Assembly (NCBI GenBank): GCA_963708795.1
Contig: CAVPUH010000010.1
Coordinates: 57,711 to 121,710, forward strand
Reading direction: 5' to 3'
DNA from: DAIQRJ01 sp963708795
GTDB taxonomy: Bacteria; Actinomycetota; Actinomycetes; Propionibacteriales; DAIQRJ01
DNA length: 64,000 nt
Under the pieces are notes generated by a model, which ran no database searches, had not been told where the DNA came from, and saw nothing but the letters and a program-made list of their open reading frames with translations. Shown here piece by piece: positions 24,426 through 33,433 of this stretch (position 1 is the stretch's first letter; every line of letters begins with the position of its first letter). Position numbers and translations under genes: made by a program.

Positions 24426-25787
24426 TCAGATGCCGACCGGGCCGCCCAGGAGGTCGTCGACCTGAACGGGCCGGCCGGTCTCGAAGCAGACGTTGGCCGC
24501 GGCGCCGACCGCCATCGCGAGCGCACCGTCGACTTCGTTCGCCCGCAGCCGACTGGCGTCGCTGGCCCTGATGTCGGGCGCCGAGCCATCGACTCGGCCG
24601 AAGAGGTCGTCCAGCAGTCGAGCGTCGCCGCCGCCGTGGCCGGCGTGGTCGAACGGGACGTCGACGACCACCGGCGGCTCCCACAAGCGGCGGAGCAGGA
24701 TCTGCGCGCCACCGGCGTTCGGTGCGGCCCCCTCGCCGTGGAGCGCGGTCGCTGCGGTGCTGCCGGCCCGCGGCACCGTCCACTCGCTCTCCACCATGTC
24801 CAGCTCGAGCCTGCCCTCGGTGCCGTTGATCATCACCCGGTAGCCCTCCCACGGGGAGTACGCCGTCAGGTGGTAGCTCATCGTCGCGCCGCCGTCGTAG
24901 CGGACCAGGACGGCCATGTCGTCCTCGCTGGTGACACCGTCACCGAAGACGTTCTGATCGCGCCGGTACCCGTCGTAGGAGGCGGCGTCGAGGTACATCG
25001 CGCGGTCCCGGGGGTCGAGCGACAGGTCGTACGCGTACGGATCGGTGCCGGCCTCGGCCGAGCCGGTGGCGTTCTCGTAGTCGCGCCGGAGCCCGAGCCG
25101 GGTGCCGTTCTCCCTGCCGTAGAAGGCCTTCTGGCCGAACGCCATGACGGTCTGCGGGCGCTGGGAGATCCACCAGTTCACGAGGTCGAAGTGATGGCTC
25201 GCCTTGTGGACCATCAGGCCGCCACAGTTGGCCTTGTCGCGATGCCAGCGATGGAAGTAGTCGGCGCCGTGACGTGTGTTGAGCGTCCACTCGAAGTGCA
25301 CCGACACGATCTCGCCGATCGCGCCACCGGCCAGCAGCCCGGCGAAGCGCTCCGCGACCGGGCTGTAGCGGTAGTTGAAGGTGACGGTGGGGTGATTGCC
25401 GGTGCGCTCGACCGTGTCGAGGATGCGCCGGGCACGTGGCCCGTCGGTCGTCATGGGCTTCTCGGTGATGACGCGCAGGCCGGCCTCCAGGCCGGCCACG
25501 ATGTAGATGTCGTGGGTGACGTCCATGCTGGTCACGACGAGCGTGTCGATGTCGTTCTCGGACACCATCCGGGCGAAGTCGTCGGGCCCGTAGGTCGCCG
25601 CCGGTTCACGGCCGGCCTCTCGGAGCCGATCGTTGTGATAGGCCATGCGCCCGGCGTTGCGATCGAGCAGAGCCGCGATCCGCATGTCGGGACGCTCACT
25701 GACGGCGCGGTTGTACATCAGGCCACGGCCGCCGGTGCCGACGAGCGCGACCCGGTGGGTGGACGAGTGCGGGGACGATGCAGACAA
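24426..25787 (-). CDS. Gfo/Idh/MocA family oxidoreductase
   Basis: A 453-residue NAD(P)-dependent oxidoreductase. The Rossmann fold opens with VALVGTGGRGLMYNRAV. The family EKP motif is in VITEKPMTT (about residue 115), and the catalytic HKASHHFDLVNWW lies in the second domain, which extends through LEVDMVES-like strands to the end. It is longer than typical 330-390-residue members, like several sugar- or inositol-type dehydrogenases of actinobacteria. The probable start is TTG 25787. A perfect LacI-type palindrome lies upstream, pointing to carbohydrate control. Substrate unknown. Confidence 0.9.
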   Translation of the reverse strand: MSASSPHSSTHRVALVGTGGRGLMYNRAVSERPDMRIAALLDRNAGRMAYHNDRLREAGREPAATYGPDDFARMVSENDIDTLVVTSMDVTHDIYIVAGLEAGLRVITEKPMTTDGPRARRILDTVERTGNHPTVTFNYRYSPVAERFAGLLAGGAIGEIVSVHFEWTLNTRHGADYFHRWHRDKANCGGLMVHKASHHFDLVNWWISQRPQTVMAFGQKAFYGRENGTRLGLRRDYENATGSAEAGTDPYAYDLSLDPRDRAMYLDAASYDGYRRDQNVFGDGVTSEDDMAVLVRYDGGATMSYHLTAYSPWEGYRVMINGTEGRLELDMVESEWTVPRAGSTAATALHGEGAAPNAGGAQILLRRLWEPPVVVDVPFDHAGHGGGDARLLDDLFGRVDGSAPDIRASDASRLRANEVDGALAMAVGAAANVCFETGRPVQVDDLLGGPVGI

Positions 25788-25819
25788 GGTCCGACCACCT
25801 GACCGATCGAGGCTGCCCG

Positions 25820-25835
25820 TGGCAACCGGTTGCCA
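25820..25835. promoter_or_regulatory. LacI-family operator-like palindrome
   Basis: TGGCAACCGGTTGCCA is a perfect 16-bp palindrome with a central CG and AACCGGTT core, matching the general AANCGNTT pattern of LacI/GalR operators. It lies 33 bases upstream of the Gfo/Idh start and 68 upstream of the divergent HAD gene. No LacI regulator is in the window. Confidence 0.65.
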
Positions 25836-25889
25836 TGAATGGCCGTGACTTTACCCGTGGACGGGTGTGGAGGCGGATGCCGGACCTGC

Positions 25890-25895
25890 GACAAT
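25890..25895 (+). promoter_or_regulatory. Candidate -10 element of a leaderless promoter
   Basis: GACAAT lies 7 bases before GTG 25903, spacing that would start transcription at the initiation codon. This is the basis for the chosen HAD start. Confidence 0.4.
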
Positions 25896-25902
25896 CCGCG
25901 TT

Positions 25903-26766
25903 GTGACCAACGGTGGCCATCTTCGCGAGCCCGGCTCAGTCGTCGACAGCGGTCTGCCTGCTGTGGTGGCCACGGACCTCGACGGGACGCTGCTCGACGA
26001 CGAGGGGCACGTCGGGGAGCGCAACTCGGCGGTGATCGGTCGGTTGACCGAGCTGGGCGTGCACATCGTCTTCGTCACCGGCCGCCCGCCCGAGATGGTG
26101 GGGGTCATCGCGGACGAGGTCGGTCACACCGGGCTCGCGATCTGCAGCAACGGCGCCATCGTGCTCGATCTGGCCACCCTGCTGCCGGTGCGCGAGTACC
26201 TCCTCGACGCCGACCTCGCGCGCAGGATCTGTGCGTTCGTCAGCGCTGCGGTGCCGGGGTGCACGTTCGGGGTGCAGCTCGACGACAGGTTCATCTGCGA
26301 GCAGGCGTATCCGCACGACCCGTGGTACTTCCGGAAGCCCGAGACCGTGCTCGATGCCCGGGACCTCTTCTCCGTCGATGTGGCCAAGCTGGTCATCCGC
26401 AAGCCGGACACGACCGGGGACCTCCTGCTGGCGCGATGCCGGGAGGCGGTGGCAGCAGGCGGCTTGGCGGACGCGGCCGAGCTGACCATCTCGGGGCCGA
26501 CCGGGTTCGTCGAGGTCGCAGCCGCCGGGGTGAGCAAGGCCTCGACGCTGGCGCAGGTATGCCAGGAGTGGGGCTTCGGGCCCGAGGAGGTCGTCGCGTT
26601 CGGCGACATGCCCAACGATGTCAGCATGCTGGGATGGGCGGGACTGGCCTACGTGATGGACGGCGGCCATCCCGACGCCCTGGCCGTCGCCGACGCGGTG
26701 GCTCCGTCGAACTCCGACAGCGGGGTCGCGCAGATCCTCGAGCAGCTGTACGCGCAGGTGCTCTGA
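25903..26766 (+). CDS. HAD-superfamily Cof-type phosphatase
   Basis: A 287-residue HAD IIB hydrolase: motif I VVATDLDGTLLDDEG, motif II HIVFVTGRPPEM, CSNGAI, a cap domain with DPWYFRKPE, the Lys in GVSKASTLAQ, and motif IV AFGDMPNDVSML. It is a paralogue of the HAD gene after serS. GTG 25903 is preferred over GTG 25867 because a -10-like GACAAT would make it leaderless. It is followed 3 bases later by the GT87 gene, with which it is likely co-transcribed. Confidence 0.92.
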   Translation: MTNGGHLREPGSVVDSGLPAVVATDLDGTLLDDEGHVGERNSAVIGRLTELGVHIVFVTGRPPEMVGVIADEVGHTGLAICSNGAIVLDLATLLPVREYLLDADLARRICAFVSAAVPGCTFGVQLDDRFICEQAYPHDPWYFRKPETVLDARDLFSVDVAKLVIRKPDTTGDLLLARCREAVAAGGLADAAELTISGPTGFVEVAAAGVSKASTLAQVCQEWGFGPEEVVAFGDMPNDVSMLGWAGLAYVMDGGHPDALAVADAVAPSNSDSGVAQILEQLYAQVL

Positions 26767-26769
26767 CTC

Positions 26770-27972
26770 GTGACAGCCCGCAGGTTGGATCGGGTGGCGT
26801 GGATCGTCTTCCTCGGTGTCGCCGCCTTCACCGTCATCACGCATGCCGGCTACCACCTGATCGACCTGTCGGTCTACCGGTACGGCGGGGATTCGCTCCT
26901 GCACGGAGTGGATCCGTATGCGCAGCGGGCCAGCTCCGGCCTGCCGTTCACGTATCCGCCCTTCGCTGCGATCGTCTTCGCGCCGATCTCACTGCTGCCC
27001 GACGTGGTGGCACGAGCCCTCGTCACGGCCGGCGGCCTGGCGTGCCTGCTGGCGATCATGCGGATGCTCCAGCGCGAGATGCGTCCGGACGTCACGTTCT
27101 GGTGGCCCGCCCTGCTCGCCGCGTCCGTGCTCACCTTCAGCGAGCCGATCCGCGAGACGCTCCGCTTCGGTCAGGTCAATCTGATGCTGACGGCCCTGGT
27201 GATGGCCGACGTCTGGCGATTCAGCCGGCGCTGGCAGGGCGCCGGGATCGGGCTTGCGGCAGCGATGAAGCTGACGCCGGCGACGGCTGGGCTCTACTGG
27301 CTGGCCAAGGGAAACTGGCGGGCCGTGGTCACGTCGGCGGTGACGTTCGCCCTCACCGTCGGGCTCGGCTTCCTGATCGCGCCGACCGGGAGCCGCGAGT
27401 ACTGGATCGACGGACTCGCGTTCGACGCGACCCGGATCGGGGGCACCGCCTATCTGGGCAATCAGTCCCTGTCGGGTTTCGTGATCCGCTGGGCCGGCGA
27501 TCCGTCCGCACTCGCGGCGCTGCGATTGGTGATCTCGGCGCTGGTGCTCGTGCTCGCGCTGATCGGGTGCCGGGTGTGGTCGGGCCGCCGCGGCGACGTC
27601 GTGCCCGCGCTGGCGGTGGTCGTCCTCGGTGGCCTGCTGTCCTCGCCGATCACCTGGACGCACCACTGGGTGTGGTGGCCGGTGATCGCCGCCGGGATCT
27701 GGCAGTCGGCGCGGTGGGGCGGTCACCTGTGGACGCGCTGGTGCCAGGGCCTGACGGTGGTGTTCAGCCTGATCCTGCTGGTCGGTCCGGTCTGGTTCGA
27801 ACCACACGGCGACGACCACGAGTTGCACCGGACGCTCGTCCAGGCGCTGGTCGGCGAGGCGTACGTGGAGATCGGCGTGATCGCGTTCGTGACACTGCTG
27901 ATCGGTGGCTGGCTGGCACGTCGCGCATCGGCGGGACCCGCTCCGGCGCTCGCAGACGGAGGTGTTCGATGA
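26770..27972 (+). CDS. GT87-type (DUF2029) polyprenol-mannose-dependent mannosyltransferase
   Basis: A 400-residue polytopic protein with about ten membrane helices. An early periplasmic-loop acidic residue sits in HLIDLSVYRYGGDSLLHGVDPY, followed by FTYPPFAAIVF and GQVNLMLTAL, all typical of PimE-like GT-C enzymes that use polyprenyl-phosphate-mannose. AAMKLTPATAGLYWL and SPITWTHHWVWWPV are also family blocks. GTG 26770 is the start. Its stop overlaps the ATG of the dioxygenase gene. Acceptor unknown. Confidence 0.88.
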   Translation: MTARRLDRVAWIVFLGVAAFTVITHAGYHLIDLSVYRYGGDSLLHGVDPYAQRASSGLPFTYPPFAAIVFAPISLLPDVVARALVTAGGLACLLAIMRMLQREMRPDVTFWWPALLAASVLTFSEPIRETLRFGQVNLMLTALVMADVWRFSRRWQGAGIGLAAAMKLTPATAGLYWLAKGNWRAVVTSAVTFALTVGLGFLIAPTGSREYWIDGLAFDATRIGGTAYLGNQSLSGFVIRWAGDPSALAALRLVISALVLVLALIGCRVWSGRRGDVVPALAVVVLGGLLSSPITWTHHWVWWPVIAAGIWQSARWGGHLWTRWCQGLTVVFSLILLVGPVWFEPHGDDHELHRTLVQALVGEAYVEIGVIAFVTLLIGGWLARRASAGPAPALADGGVR

Positions 27973-28856
27973 CCGCTTCCTACCAGACGGTGTACCGATC
28001 GAACGGCTATGTCCTCGACCAGTCGCCGCATCGCCTGGGGTGGCTCGAGCCGGTCCCGGATTCCGAGCGCCACGATCGGGATGCCCTGCGGCGCCGGCTC
28101 GACGCCGACGGGTACCTGTTCATCCGCGGAGCACTCGGCCGCGAGGACGTCCTGGACTTCCGCCGGTACTACTTCGAGGTGCTCGCCGGCATCGGTCTCG
28201 GCGGCGACCAGCCTGATCGACACGGCGCTCTCGGGCTCGCCGCCCCACCCGGCGTCGTCGACCGGGAGGAACTCCGGCGGCGCCTGTTCCGCCAGATCGT
28301 CCCCGGCCGGGCGTACGAGGACTTCTGCACCCAGCCCGCCATCCGGGACTGGTACGCATGGTTCCTCGATGACGACCCGTTCCTGCACAAGCGCAGGATC
28401 ATCCGGCACATCGGCCCGGGCGAGAGCGGGATCGGCGCCGCCACCCAGGCGCACTACGACCTGCTCTATCTCCGCGGTGGAAGTGACCGGGTGCTGAGTT
28501 CGTGGGTGCCGCTGGGCGACTGTCCGGTCGAGCTCGGCGGGCTGACCTACCTCGAGGGCAGCCATCACCGGGTCCGGGCGGACGAGGGCTGTGCCGACCC
28601 GGCGAGGCGGCGGCCGGCGGCCTCGATCACGGCAGACCTCCCGGCCCTCGCCGACGAGCACGACGCCCGCTGGCTCCTGGCGGACTACGAGGCCGGCGAC
28701 ATGGTCGTCCACACGGCGCACACCGTGCACGCCGCCCTCGACAATGTCGGCATCGACGGGACGATCCGGCTGTCGACCGACATCCGCTATCAGCGTTCGG
28801 ACGACCCGATCGACGGGCGTTGGCAGAACTTCTGGCACGACCGCGACGGACTGTGA
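27969..28856 (+). CDS. Phytanoyl-CoA dioxygenase (PhyH) family protein
   Basis: A 295-residue Fe(II)/2-oxoglutarate dioxygenase. The iron-binding facial triad is readable as HYD in TQAHYDLLYLRGG and the later His in TVHAALDN. An Arg in RLSTDIRYQR would bind 2-oxoglutarate. DADGYLFIRGALGREDV is the usual N-terminal block. ATGA overlap with the mannosyltransferase suggests co-expression. Substrates of bacterial PhyH proteins vary widely and cannot be assigned here. Confidence 0.9.
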   Translation: MTASYQTVYRSNGYVLDQSPHRLGWLEPVPDSERHDRDALRRRLDADGYLFIRGALGREDVLDFRRYYFEVLAGIGLGGDQPDRHGALGLAAPPGVVDREELRRRLFRQIVPGRAYEDFCTQPAIRDWYAWFLDDDPFLHKRRIIRHIGPGESGIGAATQAHYDLLYLRGGSDRVLSSWVPLGDCPVELGGLTYLEGSHHRVRADEGCADPARRRPAASITADLPALADEHDARWLLADYEAGDMVVHTAHTVHAALDNVGIDGTIRLSTDIRYQRSDDPIDGRWQNFWHDRDGL

Positions 28857-28941
28857 CGACGGGTACGCCGCGACGCCCACGGCCGGTTCACGAGGTGCCC
28901 GTCTAGACTCGTCGGACCGTTCGTCGAGACGGGAGCGCCCG

Positions 28942-29346
28942 ATGCCACAGCAGCCCGAGTACCACGAGTCGTGGATCGACCGGCAGATCCGCGAGGCCCA
29001 GGAGCGCGGAGCGTTCGACAACCTGCCCGGCGCCGGCAAACCGCTCAAGTCGATCAACGGTCGCGACGATGCGGACTGGTGGGTCAAGGGCCTGATCGAG
29101 CGCGAGAACATCTCCGGCGCCGACCTGCTGCCGCCCGGGATCCGGATCCGGCGCGAGATCGAGGATCTGCCCGGCAGAGTGGCGAGGGCACGGTCCGAAC
29201 GCGAGGTGCGCGAACTGGTGGCCGACCTCAACGAGCGGATCCGTGATGCCCGTCGTCCGCGATCGACCGAACCCCCCGTGTTCCTGCGCGCCGTCGATGT
29301 CGACGAAGCGCTCGATCAGTGGCGGGCCGCACGCCGCGCGCGCTGA
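28942..29346 (+). CDS. DUF1992 / DnaJ-subfamily C28-like protein
   Basis: A 134-residue soluble protein with the family signature: ESWIDRQIREAQERGAFDNLPGAGKPL, a conserved Gly-Lys-Pro turn, then WWVKGLIERENISGADLLPPGI and a helical C-terminus (EVRELVADLNERIRDA). The domain occurs alone in bacteria and with a J domain in eukaryotic DNAJC28; its function is unknown. GGGAG precedes ATG 28942 as a weak ribosome-binding site. Confidence 0.9.
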   Translation: MPQQPEYHESWIDRQIREAQERGAFDNLPGAGKPLKSINGRDDADWWVKGLIERENISGADLLPPGIRIRREIEDLPGRVARARSEREVRELVADLNERIRDARRPRSTEPPVFLRAVDVDEALDQWRAARRAR

Positions 29347-29352
29347 GGTCGC

Positions 29353-30285
29353 TCAACCCAACACCGCGGAGGCGTTGACCAGCGTGGTCACCATCGGTTC
29401 GGCACCTGCGTCGTAGTCGTAGTCCTGACCGAGGACGTCGATCCAGACGAGCGTGACCGTGTCGGCGTCGACAGCCACACCGTCGGCTGAGAACCAGCCG
29501 GCGTCGGGATCCTCCGCGGCAGGGCCGAACGTCCCCAACCACCACGCACTGCGGGTGGCGTTGCTGTGCACGTCCTGAAGGTCACCGAGCTTGCTCGTGT
29601 CGTAGCCGTGCGCCGAGGCCCACGACCGACAGGTCGTCCGCCAGCCGAGGACCGTCTCGTACGCGTGCTCGGCCGCGTCCGCATTCGGGAACGTGGCGAG
29701 CAACTGGCCGGCCTTGACTCCGGCGACGGCACCGCCGGCGGACGCGAAGTCCCGGCGCTCGACTCCGAGTGCTCCGAGCGCGGCGAGAGTGCTCCGTTGG
29801 CAGGACGCCGGCATCCAGCCACCCTCGCCGTCTGTCGTCGCCGTGCTCGCCCACGACCAGCCGGCGTTCAGCGGCCCGAGCTGCTCGGGCCGCAACAGGT
29901 GGAGGTCGGTGACGGCCGGACTGCTCGTCGATGTCGGCTTCGGGGTCGCCGTCGGGCTGGGTGTCGTGGTCGGCCGCTTGGTGGGCGTGTGCTCGACCGG
30001 CGGCTTGGCGGCGGATCCGGCGGGCGTGCGCACCGGCGTGGAGGCGGCTGCGGGCGAGGCTCCGGAAGACGACTTCGGCTTCGGTGAACGGCTCGCCGAC
30101 GGCGAGCCGGTCGGAGAGGGCGAGGACGACGTGCCGGGCGTGGGTGACGAGGCGGCGACCGGAGTCGGGCTCGGGCTGCCGGGTGTCGACGGGTGGATGG
30201 CATGCACGCCGAATCCGGTCCCCGCGCCGAGCGCCGCGGAGATCATCAGAATGCCCACAGCTGCGGCGTGGCGATGACCGGTCAT
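29353..30285 (-). CDS. Membrane-anchored protein with PknH-like sensor domain (paralogue A)
   Basis: 310 residues: an N-terminal signal-anchor (about 8-28), a very long Ser/Pro/Thr/Lys linker (about 33-125), and a C-terminal extracytoplasmic domain. That domain begins LLRPEQLGPLNAGWSWAST and carries two Cys (SCQRS, TTCRSW) that may form a disulfide. It shares block order with the product of 31999-32784 (D/E-E-LG, W-W, EG, one Cys near a helix, C-R/P-R/A). Both resemble the extracellular sensor domain of mycobacterial PknH-type kinases. Assignment to that domain is tentative. Confidence 0.6.
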   Translation of the reverse strand: MTGHRHAAAVGILMISAALGAGTGFGVHAIHPSTPGSPSPTPVAASSPTPGTSSSPSPTGSPSASRSPKPKSSSGASPAAASTPVRTPAGSAAKPPVEHTPTKRPTTTPSPTATPKPTSTSSPAVTDLHLLRPEQLGPLNAGWSWASTATTDGEGGWMPASCQRSTLAALGALGVERRDFASAGGAVAGVKAGQLLATFPNADAAEHAYETVLGWRTTCRSWASAHGYDTSKLGDLQDVHSNATRSAWWLGTFGPAAEDPDAGWFSADGVAVDADTVTLVWIDVLGQDYDYDAGAEPMVTTLVNASAVLG

Positions 30286-30403
30286 GACGTCCCCTCATCA
30301 GGGCGCGGGCGCGGTGTGACGCCCGTCTCTGAACCAGAGGTCGCCGCCGGCAGAAAGGTTGGCTGCGGAATCGTCGCGGCGCTCCACCGGCCGCCTCAGT
30401 GGA

Positions 30404-30991
30404 TCAGAGGTACATCCCGCCGGAGCTGGAGCCGCTCGATTCGGCTTCCGGCGCCGGACCCTGGCCGGGGCTGAATGCCCCCGGTGCGGCGCCCGGCGGC
30501 AGTGCGCGCCGCATGTGCTCGAACTGCGCGCGGGCCGCGACCTGCTGGGCGAAGAGTGCCGTCTGGATCCCGTGGAAGAGACCCTCGAGCCACCCGACGA
30601 GCTGGGCCTGAGCGATCCGGAGCTCGGACTCGCTCGGCACCGCGCCTTCCTCGAAGGGGAGGGAGAGACGTTCGAGCTCGTCGACGAGCTCCGGTGCCAG
30701 GCCCTGCTCGAGCTCGGCGATCGACGCGCGGTAGATCTCGGTGAGCCGGGCCCGGCTCGCCTCGTCCAGCGGAGCCGACTTCACCTCGTCCAGCAGTTGC
30801 TTGATCATCGTGCCGATCCGCATGACCTTGGCCGGCTGCGCGACCATGTCGGCGACCGACTCGCCGTCCGCCGCCCCGTCGCCGCCGGCAGCGGCACCGT
30901 CGGGAACGATGAGGACACGGGGTGTCGTGTCGTCGGGAGTGGACGAGCCCGACGAGCCGGACATGGACGCTGGACCTTGCGGTGTCGTCAT
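30404..30991 (-). CDS. bpa: Bacterial proteasome activator Bpa
   Basis: A 195-residue Bpa (DUF2587) protein, the ATP-independent ring activator of the 20S proteasome. A disordered N-terminus precedes the helical core with QPAKVMRIGTMIKQLLDEVK, DEASRARLTEIYRASIAELEQGLAPELVDELERL and AQAQLVGWLEGLFHGIQTALFAQQVAARAQ. The C-terminus ends GMYL, matching the HbYX-type docking motif. ATG 30991 overlaps the stop of the metallophosphoesterase gene; ATG 31000 would add three residues. Confidence 0.93.
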   Translation of the reverse strand: MTTPQGPASMSGSSGSSTPDDTTPRVLIVPDGAAAGGDGAADGESVADMVAQPAKVMRIGTMIKQLLDEVKSAPLDEASRARLTEIYRASIAELEQGLAPELVDELERLSLPFEEGAVPSESELRIAQAQLVGWLEGLFHGIQTALFAQQVAARAQFEHMRRALPPGAAPGAFSPGQGPAPEAESSGSSSGGMYL

Positions 30992-31980
30992 GAATCCCAT
31001 GGTGCACCACCGTCGGACGTGGCTCCCACGGGACCGTCGTCAGCCGGCGGGAACCGGTCCGCCGCTTCTCCGTCGAGAACGAGGTCGACGTCGAACCCGG
31101 GTTCGTGGACGTAGGAGTCGGTCCGGGTGTCGACGACCCGCAGGCGGAGTTGACGCGTCGAGGGTCGCCACCAGCCCAGCCGGATACGGGCCATCGTCCG
31201 CATCGGCTGCATCTGCCAGTTCTGGTACGACTGCAGCACTCCCAGGCCGCCCGCACCGGCGTCGACGCGAAAGGCGACCGGCGCCGGGACCTGGTGCCCG
31301 GAGAAGACGCCGACCAGGCCTGGCATCGCGCGGAGCGACCGCTGCCACAGCTGTTCCCCGTCGAGCCCGTCGGCGCTGCCGGGAAAGGCCCGGGGGTGGT
31401 AGCGGGACTGAGCCGAGGTTCGGCTCGCGTCGGTGTCGAGATAGGAGTGCGTGACGATGAAGACACTCCGGCCCGGATGTTCGGCGACGACCCGGTCGAC
31501 CCAGGCCAGCACCTCTGGCCGCGGACCGAACTCCAGCGTGACGGCGAGGACGCCTCCTGCCGGTCCGTCCAGGAGCGCGTACGCGTTCTCGCTGCTGTCC
31601 TCGGCGTAGGCGGACGCGAACCACGATTCCCTGGCCAGCCTGGCGAAGCCGACGTGGGCGTTGAACAGCCGGAGCGACCGGGACTCGTCGAGTTCGTCGT
31701 CGTAGTCGTGATTCCCCGGCGCGACGAGAATCGGGATCCCGGCGTCGAGAAGCGACTCGTGGGCCGCCGCTGCGATCTCCCATTGGGCGATGTCACGTCG
31801 ACCCCGGTTGACGACATCCCCGACGTGGAGGACGAGCCGTAGTTCGAGGGCGGCGGCGTTGTCGACCAGCCAGCGGGCTTCACCGAGGTAGGCCGCGGGA
31901 TCGAGCTCGGTCATGATCTGCGTGTCGGGAAGGACCGCGAAGCAGAAGGTCTCGGCCCGCGGCCAGTCCGGTCGAGTCAC
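30988..31980 (-). CDS. Calcineurin-like metallophosphoesterase
   Basis: A 330-residue binuclear-metal phosphoesterase. Motifs in order: FAVLPDTQIM, LVLHVGDVVNRG, LVAPGNHDYDD, FIVTHSYLD and GVFSGHQVP. A beta-rich C-terminus follows. No signal peptide is visible. GTG 31980 starts 18 bases after the upstream sensor gene and its stop overlaps bpa (ATGA), so it belongs to the sigma-sensor-MPE-bpa unit. Substrate unknown. Confidence 0.88.
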   Translation of the reverse strand: MTRPDWPRAETFCFAVLPDTQIMTELDPAAYLGEARWLVDNAAALELRLVLHVGDVVNRGRRDIAQWEIAAAAHESLLDAGIPILVAPGNHDYDDELDESRSLRLFNAHVGFARLARESWFASAYAEDSSENAYALLDGPAGGVLAVTLEFGPRPEVLAWVDRVVAEHPGRSVFIVTHSYLDTDASRTSAQSRYHPRAFPGSADGLDGEQLWQRSLRAMPGLVGVFSGHQVPAPVAFRVDAGAGGLGVLQSYQNWQMQPMRTMARIRLGWWRPSTRQLRLRVVDTRTDSYVHEPGFDVDLVLDGEAADRFPPADDGPVGATSDGGAPWDS

Positions 31981-31998
31981 GCCGGAGACGCTATCGGG

Positions 31999-32784
31999 TC
32001 AGCGGACCGAGGACCTGATGAGTTCGGAGCTCTGCCGCAGGGTGGCGGTGATCGCCGCGCTCGACCGCGCTGCCGGGCCGGGCTCGCCCGTCTCGATCCA
32101 GATGATCTCGACGGCGTTCCTGCTGGTCGCCACGGCCGTCTGCGCGGTCCAGACGACGTCCGGGTGCCGCGGATCCTGCACCATCCGCGCCGACCACCAG
32201 CCGGCGGACGCCGCCTTCGTGCGCAGCGGGACGAACGGACCGACGGTCGCGCTGTCGTAACCCTGGCGTTGCATCCGGGCGGGGCAGGTCTGGCGCCACG
32301 ACTGCATCGCCGCGTAGGCCTGTCGGGCGGCGGACGGTGACGTGAAACTCCCGATCACCTGCCCCGCGGTCGCTCGCGATTCCTCACCCGGCCCGCCGAA
32401 GTCGCGCCGGGCGATGTCGAAGGCGCCGAGCGCGGCCAGCGTGAGTCCTTCACACGACGCACCGGGCGATGTGCCCTCCCCGGCTGTGGTGCCGAGTGTC
32501 GTCCAGGTCCAGTCCTGCCCGAGTGATCCGAGTTCGACCGAGTCCAGCATGTGCAGCGCCCCGGCTCCGCCGGTGTCGGGCGCACCCGTCGCCGGCTGCG
32601 GAGCGGCGACCTCCGCCTTGGTGGCCGCTCCCGGCGTCGGCCCCGCCGCCCGCGGTGGCGAGAGGGTGGAGGTCGGGTCTGCCACCGGAGTTGTGCTGTC
32701 GCCCGGCCCGGGGAGGGCGAGCACGACCGCGACGACCGCCACGCCGGCAACGGCGACGAGAGCAGCGATCGTCGGAGGTTTCAC
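31999..32784 (-). CDS. Membrane-anchored protein with PknH-like sensor domain (paralogue B)
   Basis: 261 residues: one N-terminal membrane anchor directly after MKPP, a Pro/Ala/Thr linker (about 28-75), and an extracytoplasmic domain opening MLDSVELGSLGQDWTWTTLGTT. Two Cys (ASCEGL, QTCPAR) sit where paralogue A (29353-30285) has its own. It starts 6 bases downstream of an ECF sigma gene, the usual position of an anti-sigma factor. However, with almost no cytoplasmic segment it cannot be a classical anti-sigma; it is more likely a receptor-type partner. GTG 32784 is the start. Confidence 0.62.
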   Translation of the reverse strand: MKPPTIAALVAVAGVAVVAVVLALPGPGDSTTPVADPTSTLSPPRAAGPTPGAATKAEVAAPQPATGAPDTGGAGALHMLDSVELGSLGQDWTWTTLGTTAGEGTSPGASCEGLTLAALGAFDIARRDFGGPGEESRATAGQVIGSFTSPSAARQAYAAMQSWRQTCPARMQRQGYDSATVGPFVPLRTKAASAGWWSARMVQDPRHPDVVWTAQTAVATSRNAVEIIWIETGEPGPAARSSAAITATLRQSSELIRSSVR

Positions 32785-32790
32785 GACGGC

Positions 32791-33360
32791 TCAGGCGAAC
32801 TTCTCGACCAGGTGCCGTCGCATGACGGCCCGTGCGTCGTGGATGCGCGCCTTGACGGTTCCCAGCGGCACCCCCAACTGCTCGGCGATCTCCTCGTAGG
32901 GCAGGGATCCGAGGTCGCGCAGGACGAAAGCCTCGACGAGCGTCGGGTTCGTCTGCTCCATCTTGTCGATCGCCTCGAGCAGGTCGATCCGCGATCCGGC
33001 GATGACGCTCGTGGTGCGCGGGTCCTGGGCTTCGGGAAGCTCCTCGATCGTGTGCTCGACCGACCGCCGTTTCAGTGACCGGTAGGTCTGGCGGGCACTG
33101 TTCGAGGCGATCACGGTGACCCATCCGCTGAACGAGCCGGTGCCGGCGTAGCTGCCGATCTTGCGGGCGATCGACGTCATCGCGTCCTGACACGCTTCCT
33201 CGGCGTCCTGGACGCACGGCAGGAATCGGGAAGTGCGGCGCATGACGAGCGGATAGACGCGACGCAGGATCTCGTCCAGCGCGGCGGTGTCACCCGCCTG
33301 CGCGGCGGTGGCCAGTTCGCGGAGTTCCTGTTCGTTCCGCTCGGCGTCGGTCTGGGTCAC
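32791..33360 (-). CDS. RNA polymerase ECF-type sigma factor
   Basis: A 189-residue sigma factor. Region 2 has VYPLVMRRTSRFLPCVQDAEEACQDAMTSIARKI, then FSGWVTVIASNSARQTYRSLKRR. Region 4 has TLVEAFVLRDLGSLPYEEIAEQLGVPLGTVKARIHDARAVMRRHL, where the helix-turn-helix is clear. GTG 33360 is chosen because it leaves 73 bases for divergent promoters. GTG at 33408 would extend it by 16 residues into that space. It heads a minus-strand unit with a sensor protein, phosphoesterase and bpa, opposite a Ser/Thr kinase. Confidence 0.9.
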   Translation of the reverse strand: MTQTDAERNEQELRELATAAQAGDTAALDEILRRVYPLVMRRTSRFLPCVQDAEEACQDAMTSIARKIGSYAGTGSFSGWVTVIASNSARQTYRSLKRRSVEHTIEELPEAQDPRTTSVIAGSRIDLLEAIDKMEQTNPTLVEAFVLRDLGSLPYEEIAEQLGVPLGTVKARIHDARAVMRRHLVEKFA

Positions 33361-33433
33361 ACCCGGACGGTACTCGGCGACGCGACCGCCATGAGTGGGT
33401 GTAACCATCTTGCGACCGGTGAAACAGGGAAGA

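Noticed and set aside
25839..27968. Long upstream extension of the dioxygenase frame
   Set aside because: It overlaps the HAD and GT87 genes in another frame; the conserved PhyH domain begins only after ATG 27969, which forms an ATGA overlap.
31999..32784. Anti-sigma factor for the adjacent ECF sigma gene
   Set aside because: The membrane helix begins directly after residue 4, leaving no cytoplasmic sigma-binding domain.
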